From Amycolatopsis endophytica (GTDB lineage Bacteria; Actinomycetota; Actinomycetes; Mycobacteriales; Pseudonocardiaceae), in assembly GCF_013410405.1 (NCBI RefSeq), contig NZ_JACCFK010000001.1, positions 1,054,001-1,118,000 on the forward strand: a DNA stretch of 64,000 nt, read 5' to 3'. The position numbers were made by a program, and so were the translations under genes. Under the pieces are notes generated by a model. It had not been told where the DNA came from and searched no databases. It worked only from the letters and a program-made list of their open reading frames with translations. Positions within the stretch are counted from its first letter, which is position 1, and each line of letters begins with the position of its first letter. Shown here piece after piece: positions 1-7,168 of the stretch.

Positions 1-865
1 CCGCGTCCGCGCCCGCGGCGATGGGGATTCCCGCCTCCAGCGCCAGACGCACCGAGCGGACATGGGCTCCGGCGGCGTCGGAACCGTGCGTCACCGACAG
101 AGTCGGCACGTACCAGGCTCCCTGCGCCGCCATGACCGCCACCGCGGAGGCGTCCAGGAAGGTCCCGTGCTCCACGCTGCGCACACCCGCCGAAGCCGCC
201 GCCTCCGCGGCACGAGCGCCGTGCGCGTGCGCCATCACCCGGCGCCCGCCCTGACGCCCCGCCTCGTCCACGAGCGCGGCCAGTTCACCGTCGGTCATCT
301 GGACGTCATGGGCGCGTGCTCCCTCGGACAGCGACCCGCTCACGGCCACCTTGATCCAGTCCGCGTCCGCGCGCACCATCCGCCGTACCGCAGCCCGCGC
401 GCCGGAGGGACCGTCGAAGACGGGTGAAGGCATCGACGGGTCATCGAAGCGCTCCACCGGCCCGTGTGCGGGATCCCAGTGATCCCCGATGCCGCCCGTG
501 GTCGACAGCTGACGCAGGCTGATCAGCAGTTGCGGCCCCTCGATCCAGCCACGCGCGAGTGCCATCCGCAGACCGGCGTCGGCGCCCCACGCGTCCCGCA
601 CCGTCGTCACCCCGAGGTTCAGCAGTGTCCGCAGCGCCGCTACCGCCGCCAGCGTGCGGGCGCTGCGCGGGCCGTACTCCTGGAACGCCACGTGCACGTG
701 ACAGTCCACGAACCCGGGCACGAGCAGACCCCCGGAGCAGTCCACCCGCTCCGGCCCGTCCAGCGCCGGGCCCACCGCCGCGATCCGTTCGCCGGACAGC
801 AGGACATCAGCGCGCGTCACGTCACCGGTGACGACGTCCAGGACCGATCCCCCAGCGAGCAGCAT
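1..865 (-). CDS. Amidohydrolase family protein (C-terminus beyond window)
   Basis: Reading leftward from an ATG at 865 gives 288 codons without a stop before the window edge. The N-terminus is the small beta domain of metal-dependent amidohydrolases. It is followed by GLLVPGFVDCHVHVAF, where HVH is the first metal-binding pair, then TTVRDAWG and a HAHG segment that would supply a further metal ligand. The last readable residues (PIAAGADA) match the loop before the final catalytic Asp. Proteins of this shape hydrolyse cyclic amides, imidazolonepropionate-like or prolidase-like substrates; the actual substrate cannot be read. The start lies one base after the pcrA stop codon on the same strand, so the two are probably co-transcribed. 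The family assignment is firm; about a third of the protein lies outside the window. Confidence 0.85.
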   Translation of the reverse strand, partial: MLLAGGSVLDVVTGDVTRADVLLSGERIAAVGPALDGPERVDCSGGLLVPGFVDCHVHVAFQEYGPRSARTLAAVAALRTLLNLGVTTVRDAWGADAGLRMALARGWIEGPQLLISLRQLSTTGGIGDHWDPAHGPVERFDDPSMPSPVFDGPSGARAAVRRMVRADADWIKVAVSGSLSEGARAHDVQMTDGELAALVDEAGRQGGRRVMAHAHGARAAEAAASAGVRSVEHGTFLDASAVAVMAAQGAWYVPTLSVTHGSDAAGAHVRSVRLALEAGIPIAAGADA

Positions 866-3271
866 CTACAACTTCACCATCGGAACGCTGCCGATCAGCA
901 TCAGCTTCACCTTGCCCGCGCTGCCGAAGTCGATGGTGGCCGTCGCGCGGGGGCCTTCGCCGGAGGCTTCGACCACCGTGCCGAGACCGTACTTGTCGTG
1001 GTTGACCCTGTCGCCTACGTCGAGCTTCAGCGCGACCGTGTTCTGCCAGCCCTTGACCGGCGTGGTCCGCATGCCGCGGGCCGCGAGTCCGGCCTGTGCG
1101 GAGTCCTCGCCGAAGCGTGAGCGACGACCCCAGGTGGTCGCGGCGCGTGGTGACCCGAACGACGACTCCGCCGCCGGTTCCTCGCGGCGCCAGTCCAGCA
1201 GGTCGGCGGGAACCTCGTCGAAGAAGCGCGACGCCGGATTCGTCATCGGCTGGCCCCACGCCGACCGCGTGATCGCCCGGCTCAGGTACAGCCGCTGCCG
1301 TGCACGCGTGATCGCCACGTACGCCAGCCGCCGCTCCTCGGCCAGCTCGGCGGGCTCACCCAGCGCACGCAGGTGCGGGAAGACGCCGTCCTCCCAGCCG
1401 GTGCAGAAGACCACCGGGTACTCCAGGCCCTTGGCGGTGTGCACGGTCATCAACGTGACCACGCCGGCGTCCTCTTCCTCCTCTTCTTCGGAGTCGGGGC
1501 TGGGGATCGAGTCCGCGTCCGCGACGAGCGACACCCGCTCCAGGAAGGCAGGCAGCGAGCCCGGCTCGGGCGCGCCCGCGTCGACGTCCTCGGTGAGCGG
1601 GCCCAGCTCGGCCGCCTGCTCGGCGAACTCCCGGGCGACGGTCACGAGCTCGGTCAGGTTGTCCACCCGCGAGGCGTCCTGCGGGTCGTCCGACTCCTCC
1701 AGCTCGGTGCGGTAGCCCGTGCGCTCCAGCACGGCCTCCAGCACGTCGGCGACCTCGGCGCCGCCGTCGACCAGCTCGATCAGCCCGTCGAGCAGCTCGA
1801 CGAACCCGGCGATCGCCTTCTGCGAGCGCGGGTTGAGCAGCGCCACCTTGCCCGCCACGGCGTCGCGCAACGCGGCCGCGAACGAGATCCGCTCCCGCTC
1901 GGCGTGCGTGGCGACGACCGCCTCCGCGCGGTCGCCGATGCCGCGCTTGGGCACGTTGAGCACGCGCCGCAGGCTCACCGTGTCCTCCGGGTTGGCCAGC
2001 ACCCGCAGGTAGGCCAGCGCGTCCCGGACCTCGCGGCGCTCGTAGAACCGGACACCGCCGACCACCCGGTACGGCAGCCCGAGCCGGATGAAGATCTCCT
2101 CGAACACCCGTGACTGGTTGTTGGTGCGGTAGAAGACCGCGACGTCGGAGTACTTCACCTCGCCCTGGTCGACCAGCGCGTCGATCTCGCCCGCGACGAA
2201 CGCCGCCTCGTCGTGCTCGTTGTCGGCGACGTAGACGCCGATCTTCTCGCCGTCACCGGAGTCGGTCCACAGCCGCTTGTCGCGCCGGTTCGGGTTGCGC
2301 GCGATGACCGCGTTGGCCGCCGACAGGATGGTCTGGGTGGAGCGGTAGTTCTGCTCCAGCAGGATCGTCCGCGCGTCCGGGAAGTCCCGCTCGAACTCCT
2401 CGATGTTGCGGATGGTCGCACCGCGGAAGGCGTAGATCGACTGGTCCGCGTCGCCGACGACGCACAGCTCCGCGGGCTCGACCCCGGACTCGGTGCGCTC
2501 GGTGCCCGCCAGCTCCCGCACCAGCGTGTACTGCGCGTGGTTGGTGTCCTGGTACTCGTCGACCAGTACGTGCCGGAAACGGCGCCGGTAGTGCTCGGCG
2601 ACGTCCGGGAATGCCTGGAACAGCTCGACCGTGCGCATGATCAGGTCGTCGAAGTCGAACGCGTTGGCCAGCCGCAGACGGCGCTGGTACTCGGTGTAGA
2701 CCTCGGCGACCCGGCGCTCCAGGTCGTTGGACGCCTTCGCGGTGGCGTCCTCCGGGCCGGTCAGCTCGTTCTTGTGGTTGGAGATGTGCACCGCCAGCGC
2801 GCGGGCCGGGTAGCGCTTGGCGTCGATGTCGAGATCGCGCGCCACGAGCGTGACCAGGCGCCGCGTGTCGTCGGAGTCGTAGATGGAGAAGTTCGACGAC
2901 ATGTCCAGCGTCTTGGCCTCGCGGCGCAGCAGCCGCACGCACATCGAGTGGAACGTCGACACCCACATCGCGTTCGCCCTGCGCCCGACCAGCTCGCCGA
3001 CGCGCTCACGCATCTCGGCGGCGGCCTTGTTGGTGAACGTGATCGCCATGATCTCGCCGGGGTGCACGCCGCGCTGGGCCAGCAGGTAGGCGATCCGGCG
3101 GGTCAGCACACGGGTCTTGCCCGATCCGGCGCCCGCGACGACCAGCAAGGGCCCGCCGGCGTGCGTGACCGCTTCCCGCTGCGCGGGGTTGAGGTCGGCG
3201 AGCAGATCGGCGTGGCGGCCCGGCGCGGGGCGTGCGGGCGGCTCGGCGGGGAGGTCGAACAGGGTGCTCAT
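866..3271 (-). CDS. pcrA: ATP-dependent DNA helicase PcrA/UvrD
   Basis: This 801-residue superfamily 1A 3'-5' helicase unwinds DNA in nucleotide excision repair, mismatch processing and removal of replication blocks. LNPAQREAV (Q motif) is followed by the Walker A GAGSGKT at residues 47-53. Further on are VDEYQDT (motif II), GDADQSIYAFRGA (motif III), QNYRS (motif IV), TVHTAKGLEY (motif V) and VAITRARQRLYL (motif VI). The C-terminus has the PcrA/UvrD tail, including HDKYGLGTVV, which is linked to RNA polymerase contact in this family. A Glu run near residue 595 is typical of actinobacterial copies. Length and motif order are those of the full-length family. The gene leads into the amidohydrolase with no gap. 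Confidence 0.97.
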   Translation of the reverse strand: MSTLFDLPAEPPARPAPGRHADLLADLNPAQREAVTHAGGPLLVVAGAGSGKTRVLTRRIAYLLAQRGVHPGEIMAITFTNKAAAEMRERVGELVGRRANAMWVSTFHSMCVRLLRREAKTLDMSSNFSIYDSDDTRRLVTLVARDLDIDAKRYPARALAVHISNHKNELTGPEDATAKASNDLERRVAEVYTEYQRRLRLANAFDFDDLIMRTVELFQAFPDVAEHYRRRFRHVLVDEYQDTNHAQYTLVRELAGTERTESGVEPAELCVVGDADQSIYAFRGATIRNIEEFERDFPDARTILLEQNYRSTQTILSAANAVIARNPNRRDKRLWTDSGDGEKIGVYVADNEHDEAAFVAGEIDALVDQGEVKYSDVAVFYRTNNQSRVFEEIFIRLGLPYRVVGGVRFYERREVRDALAYLRVLANPEDTVSLRRVLNVPKRGIGDRAEAVVATHAERERISFAAALRDAVAGKVALLNPRSQKAIAGFVELLDGLIELVDGGAEVADVLEAVLERTGYRTELEESDDPQDASRVDNLTELVTVAREFAEQAAELGPLTEDVDAGAPEPGSLPAFLERVSLVADADSIPSPDSEEEEEEDAGVVTLMTVHTAKGLEYPVVFCTGWEDGVFPHLRALGEPAELAEERRLAYVAITRARQRLYLSRAITRSAWGQPMTNPASRFFDEVPADLLDWRREEPAAESSFGSPRAATTWGRRSRFGEDSAQAGLAARGMRTTPVKGWQNTVALKLDVGDRVNHDKYGLGTVVEASGEGPRATATIDFGSAGKVKLMLIGSVPMVKL

Positions 3272-3381
3272 CGGTTGTCCACGCTACTCGGGGGGTCCGA
3301 CTGTTTACCGCGGTGGACGTACTCCGCGGTGACGTCGCCCGACGGACGCGCGAGGACCCGCCGCGGCGGAGCATCGGTGGC

Positions 3382-3768
3382 ATGAACGCACCGACGAACC
3401 GGGTTCGAGCCGGGGACCAGGACCGGGACCGCGTGGCGGTCCGGCTGCAGCAGGCGAGCGGCGAAGGCAGGCTGACGCTCGCGGAGACCGAGGAGCGCCT
3501 CGCGACCGTCTACGCCGCGACCTACCTCGACGAACTGGACGGCGTCACCGGCGACCTGCCGGAACCGGCGCCGCCGAAGCCGCCGCGCTTCCCCGTGCCA
3601 CTGCGGGTGCACGCGGCGGTCGTGGCCGTGTTGTCGGCGCTGCTGATCGTCCGCTTCGCCGCCTCGGACGCGCCGTTCTTCTGGCCCGCGATGCCGATGT
3701 TCTGGCTGGGCGTGAGCCTGGTCATCCACGCGGCCGTACGCAACCGGAGGCGCCTTGTGACATACTGA
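3382..3768 (+). CDS. DUF1707 (SHOCT-like) membrane protein
   Basis: The 128-residue protein begins with the actinobacterial DUF1707 module: NRVRAGDQDRDRVAVRLQQA, then GRLTLAETEERLATVYAA and TYLDELDGVTGDLP. Two hydrophobic segments follow, at about residues 74-92 and 98-115, with a basic C-terminus, so it is probably an inner-membrane protein with a cytoplasmic N-terminal helical domain. The biochemical role of DUF1707 is unknown. The ATG at 3382 was chosen because DUF1707 proteins start just before this block and a GGCGGAG sequence lies upstream; a longer ORF from 3232 would add non-conserved residues. It is divergent from pcrA. Its stop lies only a few bases before the aromatic leader peptide at 3773. 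Confidence 0.85.
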   Translation: MNAPTNRVRAGDQDRDRVAVRLQQASGEGRLTLAETEERLATVYAATYLDELDGVTGDLPEPAPPKPPRFPVPLRVHAAVVAVLSALLIVRFAASDAPFFWPAMPMFWLGVSLVIHAAVRNRRRLVTY

Positions 3769-3772
3769 TCCC

Positions 3773-3835
3773 GTGCAGCGCCACGCGTACCGATTTTTCT
3801 ACGGGACCCGGACTCCGGCTCCCGTGATCGCGTAG
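3773..3835 (+). CDS. Putative Tyr/Phe leader peptide of chorismate mutase attenuator
   Basis: A GTG at 3773 opens a 20-codon ORF ending in TAG at 3833-3835. Its sixth to tenth residues are Y-R-F-F-Y, so four of five are the aromatic end products of the chorismate mutase branch. One Phe codon is TTT, which is rare in DNA this GC-rich. The ORF has no Shine-Dalgarno. A weak -10-like CATACT at 3761-3766 sits six bases upstream, which would fit a leaderless transcript starting at the GTG. The ORF runs into the first of three hairpin-forming segments (see 3801-3890) and lies about 100 bases before the chorismate mutase start. Peptides of this kind control aromatic genes by ribosome stalling in other bacteria. 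The assignment here is inference from codon content and RNA pairing. Confidence 0.6.
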   Translation: MQRHAYRFFYGTRTPAPVIA

Positions 3836-3890
3836 GTGCGCACACCACCATCACCAGAAGCCCCGGAGTCCACGGACCCGGGGCTTTCGT
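3801..3890 (+). promoter_or_regulatory. Candidate transcription attenuator with alternative hairpins
   Basis: Three pairings are visible. The pause hairpin 1:2 joins 3801-3811 to 3815-3825 (ACGGGAcCCGG with CCGGcTCCCGT). An antiterminator 2:3 can join GGACTCCGG at 3810-3818 to CCGGAGTCC at 3863-3871, nine perfect pairs. The terminator 3:4 joins 3858-3866 to 3878-3886 and is followed by TTT. Pairing 2:3 uses bases needed by both 1:2 and 3:4, so the states exclude one another, as in trp/phe-type attenuators. Ribosome stalling at the Tyr/Phe codons 3788-3802 would cover segment 1 and favour read-through. The pairings are read directly; the switching is inferred. Confidence 0.6.
3858..3889 (+). 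terminator. Rho-independent-type hairpin ahead of chorismate mutase
   Basis: AAGCCCCGG at 3858-3866 pairs perfectly with CCGGGGCTT at 3878-3886, with an 11-base loop and a short U run. It lies after the leader peptide and about 45 bases before the chorismate mutase start, which suits an attenuator terminator. It could instead simply end the DUF1707 transcript. Confidence 0.65.
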
Positions 3891-3934
3891 CGGCTTCGGG
3901 GCCACGGGGGTCCGGAAACCGTCCGGAGGGCCCG

Positions 3935-4240
3935 ATGAACGCACAGACCAACGAGAAGGACAGCGCGCCGGAGACGTCGGGGGAACCCGTGGCCTCGGCC
4001 GAGGAGATCGCCGAGCTGCGCAAGGAGATCGACTGGCTCGACTCCGAGATCCTGCGGCTCGTCAAGCGCCGGGTCGAGGTCTCCCAGACGATCGGCGCCG
4101 CGCGGATGGCCGCGGGCGGTACGCGGATCGTCTACAACCGCGAGATGGACGTGCTCGCCCGCTACCGCGAACTCGGGCCGGACGGGCGCCAGCTCGCCAT
4201 GGCCCTGCTCCAGCTCGGCCGCGGGCGCCTCGGCCGCTAG
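3935..4240 (+). CDS. Chorismate mutase (AroQ type)
   Basis: The 101-residue protein carries the AroQ helical core: EEIAELRKEIDWLDSEILRLVKRRVEVSQTIG, then ARMAAGG, YNREMDVLARYRELG and a short last helix. The Arg/Lys residues along helix 1 (LRKEID, RLVKRR) are those that bind chorismate in this family. It converts chorismate to prephenate, the first step towards Phe and Tyr. There is no signal peptide, so it is the cytoplasmic form. GGAGGG at 3925-3930 precedes the ATG at 3935; a longer ORF from 3836 would read through the terminator hairpin. The length is typical of actinobacterial cytoplasmic mutases. The upstream aromatic leader suggests control by Tyr/Phe-tRNA charging. Confidence 0.9.
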   Translation: MNAQTNEKDSAPETSGEPVASAEEIAELRKEIDWLDSEILRLVKRRVEVSQTIGAARMAAGGTRIVYNREMDVLARYRELGPDGRQLAMALLQLGRGRLGR

Positions 4241-4303
4241 AAAAGTCCGAATTCGGGGGCTTCCCTGAGGCCCGGTGGCGGAGTTCGCGGGCACACTGGA
4301 GAC

Positions 4304-4609
4304 ATGATTAACGTCATCGCGGTCATCATCGCGATCGCCAGTGTGCTCGCCTCGCTAGCCCATGTGGGTTACCTGGCGCTGCTGAACAACGCCGCGAACA
4401 AGCGGGCCGGTGGCGCGCCGGTCGCGCAGTACGTCCGCGGCCGGTGGGCGGTGGCGGGCGGAACGACCGCCGCTTCCCTGCTCGCGTGGCTGTTCACCGC
4501 GGGGCCGGGCGTCATGGACGTCCTCGCGATCATCCTCGCCGCGGGCAGTGGCGCGGTCGCCACCAAGGCGCTGCAGTCCACCCAGGCGCGCTACCGAAGC
4601 GGTGGGTGA
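4304..4609 (+). CDS. Small membrane protein, unknown function
   Basis: The 101-residue protein has three likely membrane helices, at about residues 2-26, 46-62 and 66-88, joined by short basic loops (NNAANKRAGG, QYVRGRW). I do not recognise a family. It sits alone between the chorismate mutase and the following single-span protein, both on the same strand, with a hairpin terminator just after it. The ATG is preceded by a weak purine stretch (GGAGAC). Codon use matches the neighbours, so it is probably a real gene. Confidence 0.65.
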   Translation: MINVIAVIIAIASVLASLAHVGYLALLNNAANKRAGGAPVAQYVRGRWAVAGGTTAASLLAWLFTAGPGVMDVLAIILAAGSGAVATKALQSTQARYRSGG

Positions 4610-4643
4610 AAAATTCACCGCGGACCCGACAGAGTGAACTTGC

Positions 4644-4676
4644 GAGTCCGGGCTTGGACGACCGGCCCGGGCTCTT
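4644..4676 (+). terminator. Hairpin terminator after the small membrane protein
   Basis: GAGTCCGGGC at 4644-4653 pairs with GCCCGGGCTC at 4665-4674 (one G-T pair), followed by TTACCCTT. It lies 35 bases after the stop at 4609. Confidence 0.55.
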
Positions 4677-4836
4677 ACCCTTGAGGCGTGGGACTGCCCA
4701 GATTCGTCAGCGCGCGCCCGGCCACAGGTCGTGCGCGTGCAGATGAACGTGCAGAAGCACGTGCGTTCGCTGCTCCATTCGATCGAACCGGCCCGTTTCC
4801 GGCGTCAGACGACGCGGAAGGCGGTGTCCACTCGGC

Positions 4837-5985
4837 ATGACAAGCTGGGCCGAATTCGCGGACACCCCTGGCTCCCGGGCCGGCCGGCACCGACGTGGCG
4901 CCGGCACCTGGACCCCGGTCGTACCGGCACGCCGGCAGGCCGTCGGGCGCGTTCCGGAACCCTTCGACGCCCCGTCCCGCGGTTCCCTGCCGCTCGACTG
5001 GTTCGTCGACGAGCCGGTCACGGTCCCCCAGCCCGCCACCGAGGCGTTCCCGTCCGCGCACGGTGAGCTGCCCGTCCCGCCGCCCGCGAAACCGCCGCAG
5101 CGCACGAGGGTCAAGCTGACGCCGCCCCGCCGCCGCACGGAGGCGCTGGAGGACACCGACGTCCGCGTGTACGAGGCCGCGCCGGTCACCGGGCTCGGCT
5201 CGTTCGACCTCGGCAACGTGCCCGCCTCGGTCACCCCGCCACGCAGCTGGCGCAAGGCGGCCTGGTTCGCCACCGCCTCCTCGGGCGGCGTGGTGCTCGC
5301 CCTGGTGTTCGCCGGGTCGGCGTTCGTCGCGAAGCCGGGGCCGGACCAGGCCGGCGACGCGTGGGTCCCCGGACTGGGCGGCGGCGTGCCGACCCTGTCC
5401 GGCGAGCGGATCGCCCCGCCCAGTTCCGGCGAGGCCCCCAGCGACACGTCGAGCACCTCCCGCGAGGACCTGACCGGCGATCGCGGGCCCGGCGTCGAGC
5501 CGACCGCGGCCGCCGACCTGCGCGCGCCCACGACGAGCACGGTACGGGCGACGACCACAGACCCCTCCGAACCCGGCGGCTCGTCCGGCGGATCGACCAG
5601 CGCGAAGCCGACTCCCGACCCGGTGCTCGCGAAGCCGGCCCCCTCCCCGGCGCCCTACGACGCCGATCCGAACCGCTTCACCGACTTCGCCGAAGAGGAC
5701 CCGAAGACGCTGGCGAGCACGTCGCAGAGCTTCCTGGACACCGTGACGGAGAACCCGCAGGCCGCGCACTCGATGACCGGTGGCGACCTGCAGCAGGAGG
5801 GCACCGACGGCCTCGCGCGCAAGTACTCCGACATCGCGTACTTCCAGGTCGAGTACATCCGCGTGCACCAGTACGAGGGCCGGACGGTGTGCACCGTGCA
5901 GGCGGTCTACAAGGACGGCCGCTCGGTCACCGAGGAGCGCACGCTCGAGTTCTCCGGGAAGAAGATCACCAGCGACGGCGCCTGA
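4837..5985 (+). CDS. Single-span membrane protein with extracytoplasmic domain
   Basis: The 382-residue protein has a Pro/Arg-rich cytoplasmic N-terminus of about 145 residues, one membrane helix (AWFATASSGGVVLALVFAGS, about 149-168), a low-complexity Thr/Ser/Pro stalk, and a C-terminal domain of about 95 residues after residue 285 (FTDFAEEDPKTLASTSQSFL onwards). That domain looks like an NTF2/SnoaL-type alpha+beta fold. No catalytic motif is visible. The next gene has the same plan (short cytoplasmic part, one helix, Ser/Thr/Pro stalk, similar C-terminal domain), so the two look like diverged paralogues. Their position just before a Ser/Thr kinase pair suggests a link to envelope signalling, but this is only contextual. 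Confidence 0.7.
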   Translation: MTSWAEFADTPGSRAGRHRRGAGTWTPVVPARRQAVGRVPEPFDAPSRGSLPLDWFVDEPVTVPQPATEAFPSAHGELPVPPPAKPPQRTRVKLTPPRRRTEALEDTDVRVYEAAPVTGLGSFDLGNVPASVTPPRSWRKAAWFATASSGGVVLALVFAGSAFVAKPGPDQAGDAWVPGLGGGVPTLSGERIAPPSSGEAPSDTSSTSREDLTGDRGPGVEPTAAADLRAPTTSTVRATTTDPSEPGGSSGGSTSAKPTPDPVLAKPAPSPAPYDADPNRFTDFAEEDPKTLASTSQSFLDTVTENPQAAHSMTGGDLQQEGTDGLARKYSDIAYFQVEYIRVHQYEGRTVCTVQAVYKDGRSVTEERTLEFSGKKITSDGA

Positions 5986-6142
5986 GCACTGGGCCAGGCG
6001 GGTGACGCCGGCTGCCGTTCGTCGTGCCCCGGCGCCCCTCCACCGATCGGGGGTGGCCGGTAACGCGCGGCGGGGGTTCGCTGATGAACAGCACGACAGC
6101 CCCCGGCCAGTCCCCGAGACGGAAGATCCAGACGAGTCGTCC

Positions 6143-6982
6143 ATGAGAGTCGCACACGAACGGCGTCGCACCCGCACGCCGGACGCGCTCCGCGTCGAGG
6201 AGCTGATCTCCCCCGAGATCCTCGACACCGGGATCGCCGACCGCGAGTACCTCACGCGGGTGCTCCGCGAGCCGCGGAAGTACCTGCCGCCGCCGCGCGG
6301 ACGGGTGCGGGACGAGAACGAGCCGAGCCGGGAACCGGAGAGCCGGGGCGCGAAGCTCGCCAAGCTGACCGGCCTGACCATGGCCGGCACGCTGCTCGTC
6401 GGTGCCGTCGTGGCGTCGTCACTGGTCAGCAGGGGACGGGACGGGGTGGCGGCCCCGGCAGGCCCGCCGCCGCAGATCACCGGCGCCGCCGCACTCGGCG
6501 GGTTCGTCTCCGGCGGCGCGGCGGGAGCCGGGCACGGTGACGAGGCCGTCGGCCACGCCGAGGCGAGCACGCCGCCGGCCTCGCAGGCCCCGGTCGCCCA
6601 GACCCAGCCGACGGCCCCGGACACGCCGTCGAGCGCATCCGGGACGGCCCCGGCGACCACCACGGCCGAACCGGCCGACGCCGACAAGCTCGCCGTGGTC
6701 GACGAGTTCTACCGGCGTGTGGCCTCGGCGCCGGAGCAGGCGCTGGACCTGCTCAGTCCCGCGCTGGCCGGTGAGGAGGCCGGTGACCTGGTGCGCGCGT
6801 GGAGCACCATGCGCGAGGTCGAGGTGCTCGACACCCAGGTCCAGCCCGGCGGGTCGGTGCGCGCGGTGGTGCTCATGCACCGCGACGACGGCACCCGCCT
6901 GCGCGTCACCCAGCAACTGGGGCTCGACGAGTCCGCTCACAGCATCTCCGACGCGATCCTGCTGGCCGCCGAGGAGCTGTAA
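6143..6982 (+). CDS. Single-span membrane protein, paralogue-like neighbour
   Basis: The 279-residue protein has a basic cytoplasmic segment (LRVEELISPEILDTGIADRE, then EYLTRVLREPRKYLPPPRG), a membrane helix at about residues 74-92 (LTMAGTLLVGAVVASSL), a stalk rich in Ala/Pro/Thr, and a C-terminal domain of about 100 residues (DKLAVVDEFYRRVASAPEQA onwards) resembling the SnoaL/NTF2 fold. The first half of that domain (a helix with AxxPExAxDLLSP, then strands) parallels the C-terminus of the upstream protein. The ATG at 6143 is a best guess with a poor ribosome site; upstream in-frame codons remain open. The exact function is unknown. Confidence 0.65.
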   Translation: MRVAHERRRTRTPDALRVEELISPEILDTGIADREYLTRVLREPRKYLPPPRGRVRDENEPSREPESRGAKLAKLTGLTMAGTLLVGAVVASSLVSRGRDGVAAPAGPPPQITGAAALGGFVSGGAAGAGHGDEAVGHAEASTPPASQAPVAQTQPTAPDTPSSASGTAPATTTAEPADADKLAVVDEFYRRVASAPEQALDLLSPALAGEEAGDLVRAWSTMREVEVLDTQVQPGGSVRAVVLMHRDDGTRLRVTQQLGLDESAHSISDAILLAAEEL

Positions 6983-7168
6983 CGCCCGCCATAGCAGGCG
7001 CGTCCGCACCGCCCCCAGACAGTGCCGGATGTATGTGCGCAGAGTGAGCACCCTAGCCTTGACTGAACGGATCTGGCCCAACCCCGGCCCACGGGCCGAG
7101 CTACGTGCATAGGCTCCCAGGCGTGCGGCACTGCGTCGCGCCCTGAAACAGCCCCCGAAGGAGGTCGC

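Noticed and set aside
3308..3331. Direct repeat CCGCGGTG upstream of the DUF1707 gene
   Set aside because: Two short copies in a very GC-rich gap are expected by chance and do not match a known operator such as a LexA box.
3382..3420. GGTTCGAGCC resembling a tRNA T-loop
   Set aside because: No acceptor or anticodon stems can be folded around it, and it encodes conserved DUF1707 residues.
4675..6687. A 670-codon minus-strand open frame opposite the single-span membrane proteins
   Set aside because: Its translation is low-complexity Gly/Arg/Ser with no motif. The plus-strand genes show membrane helices and paralogous domains.
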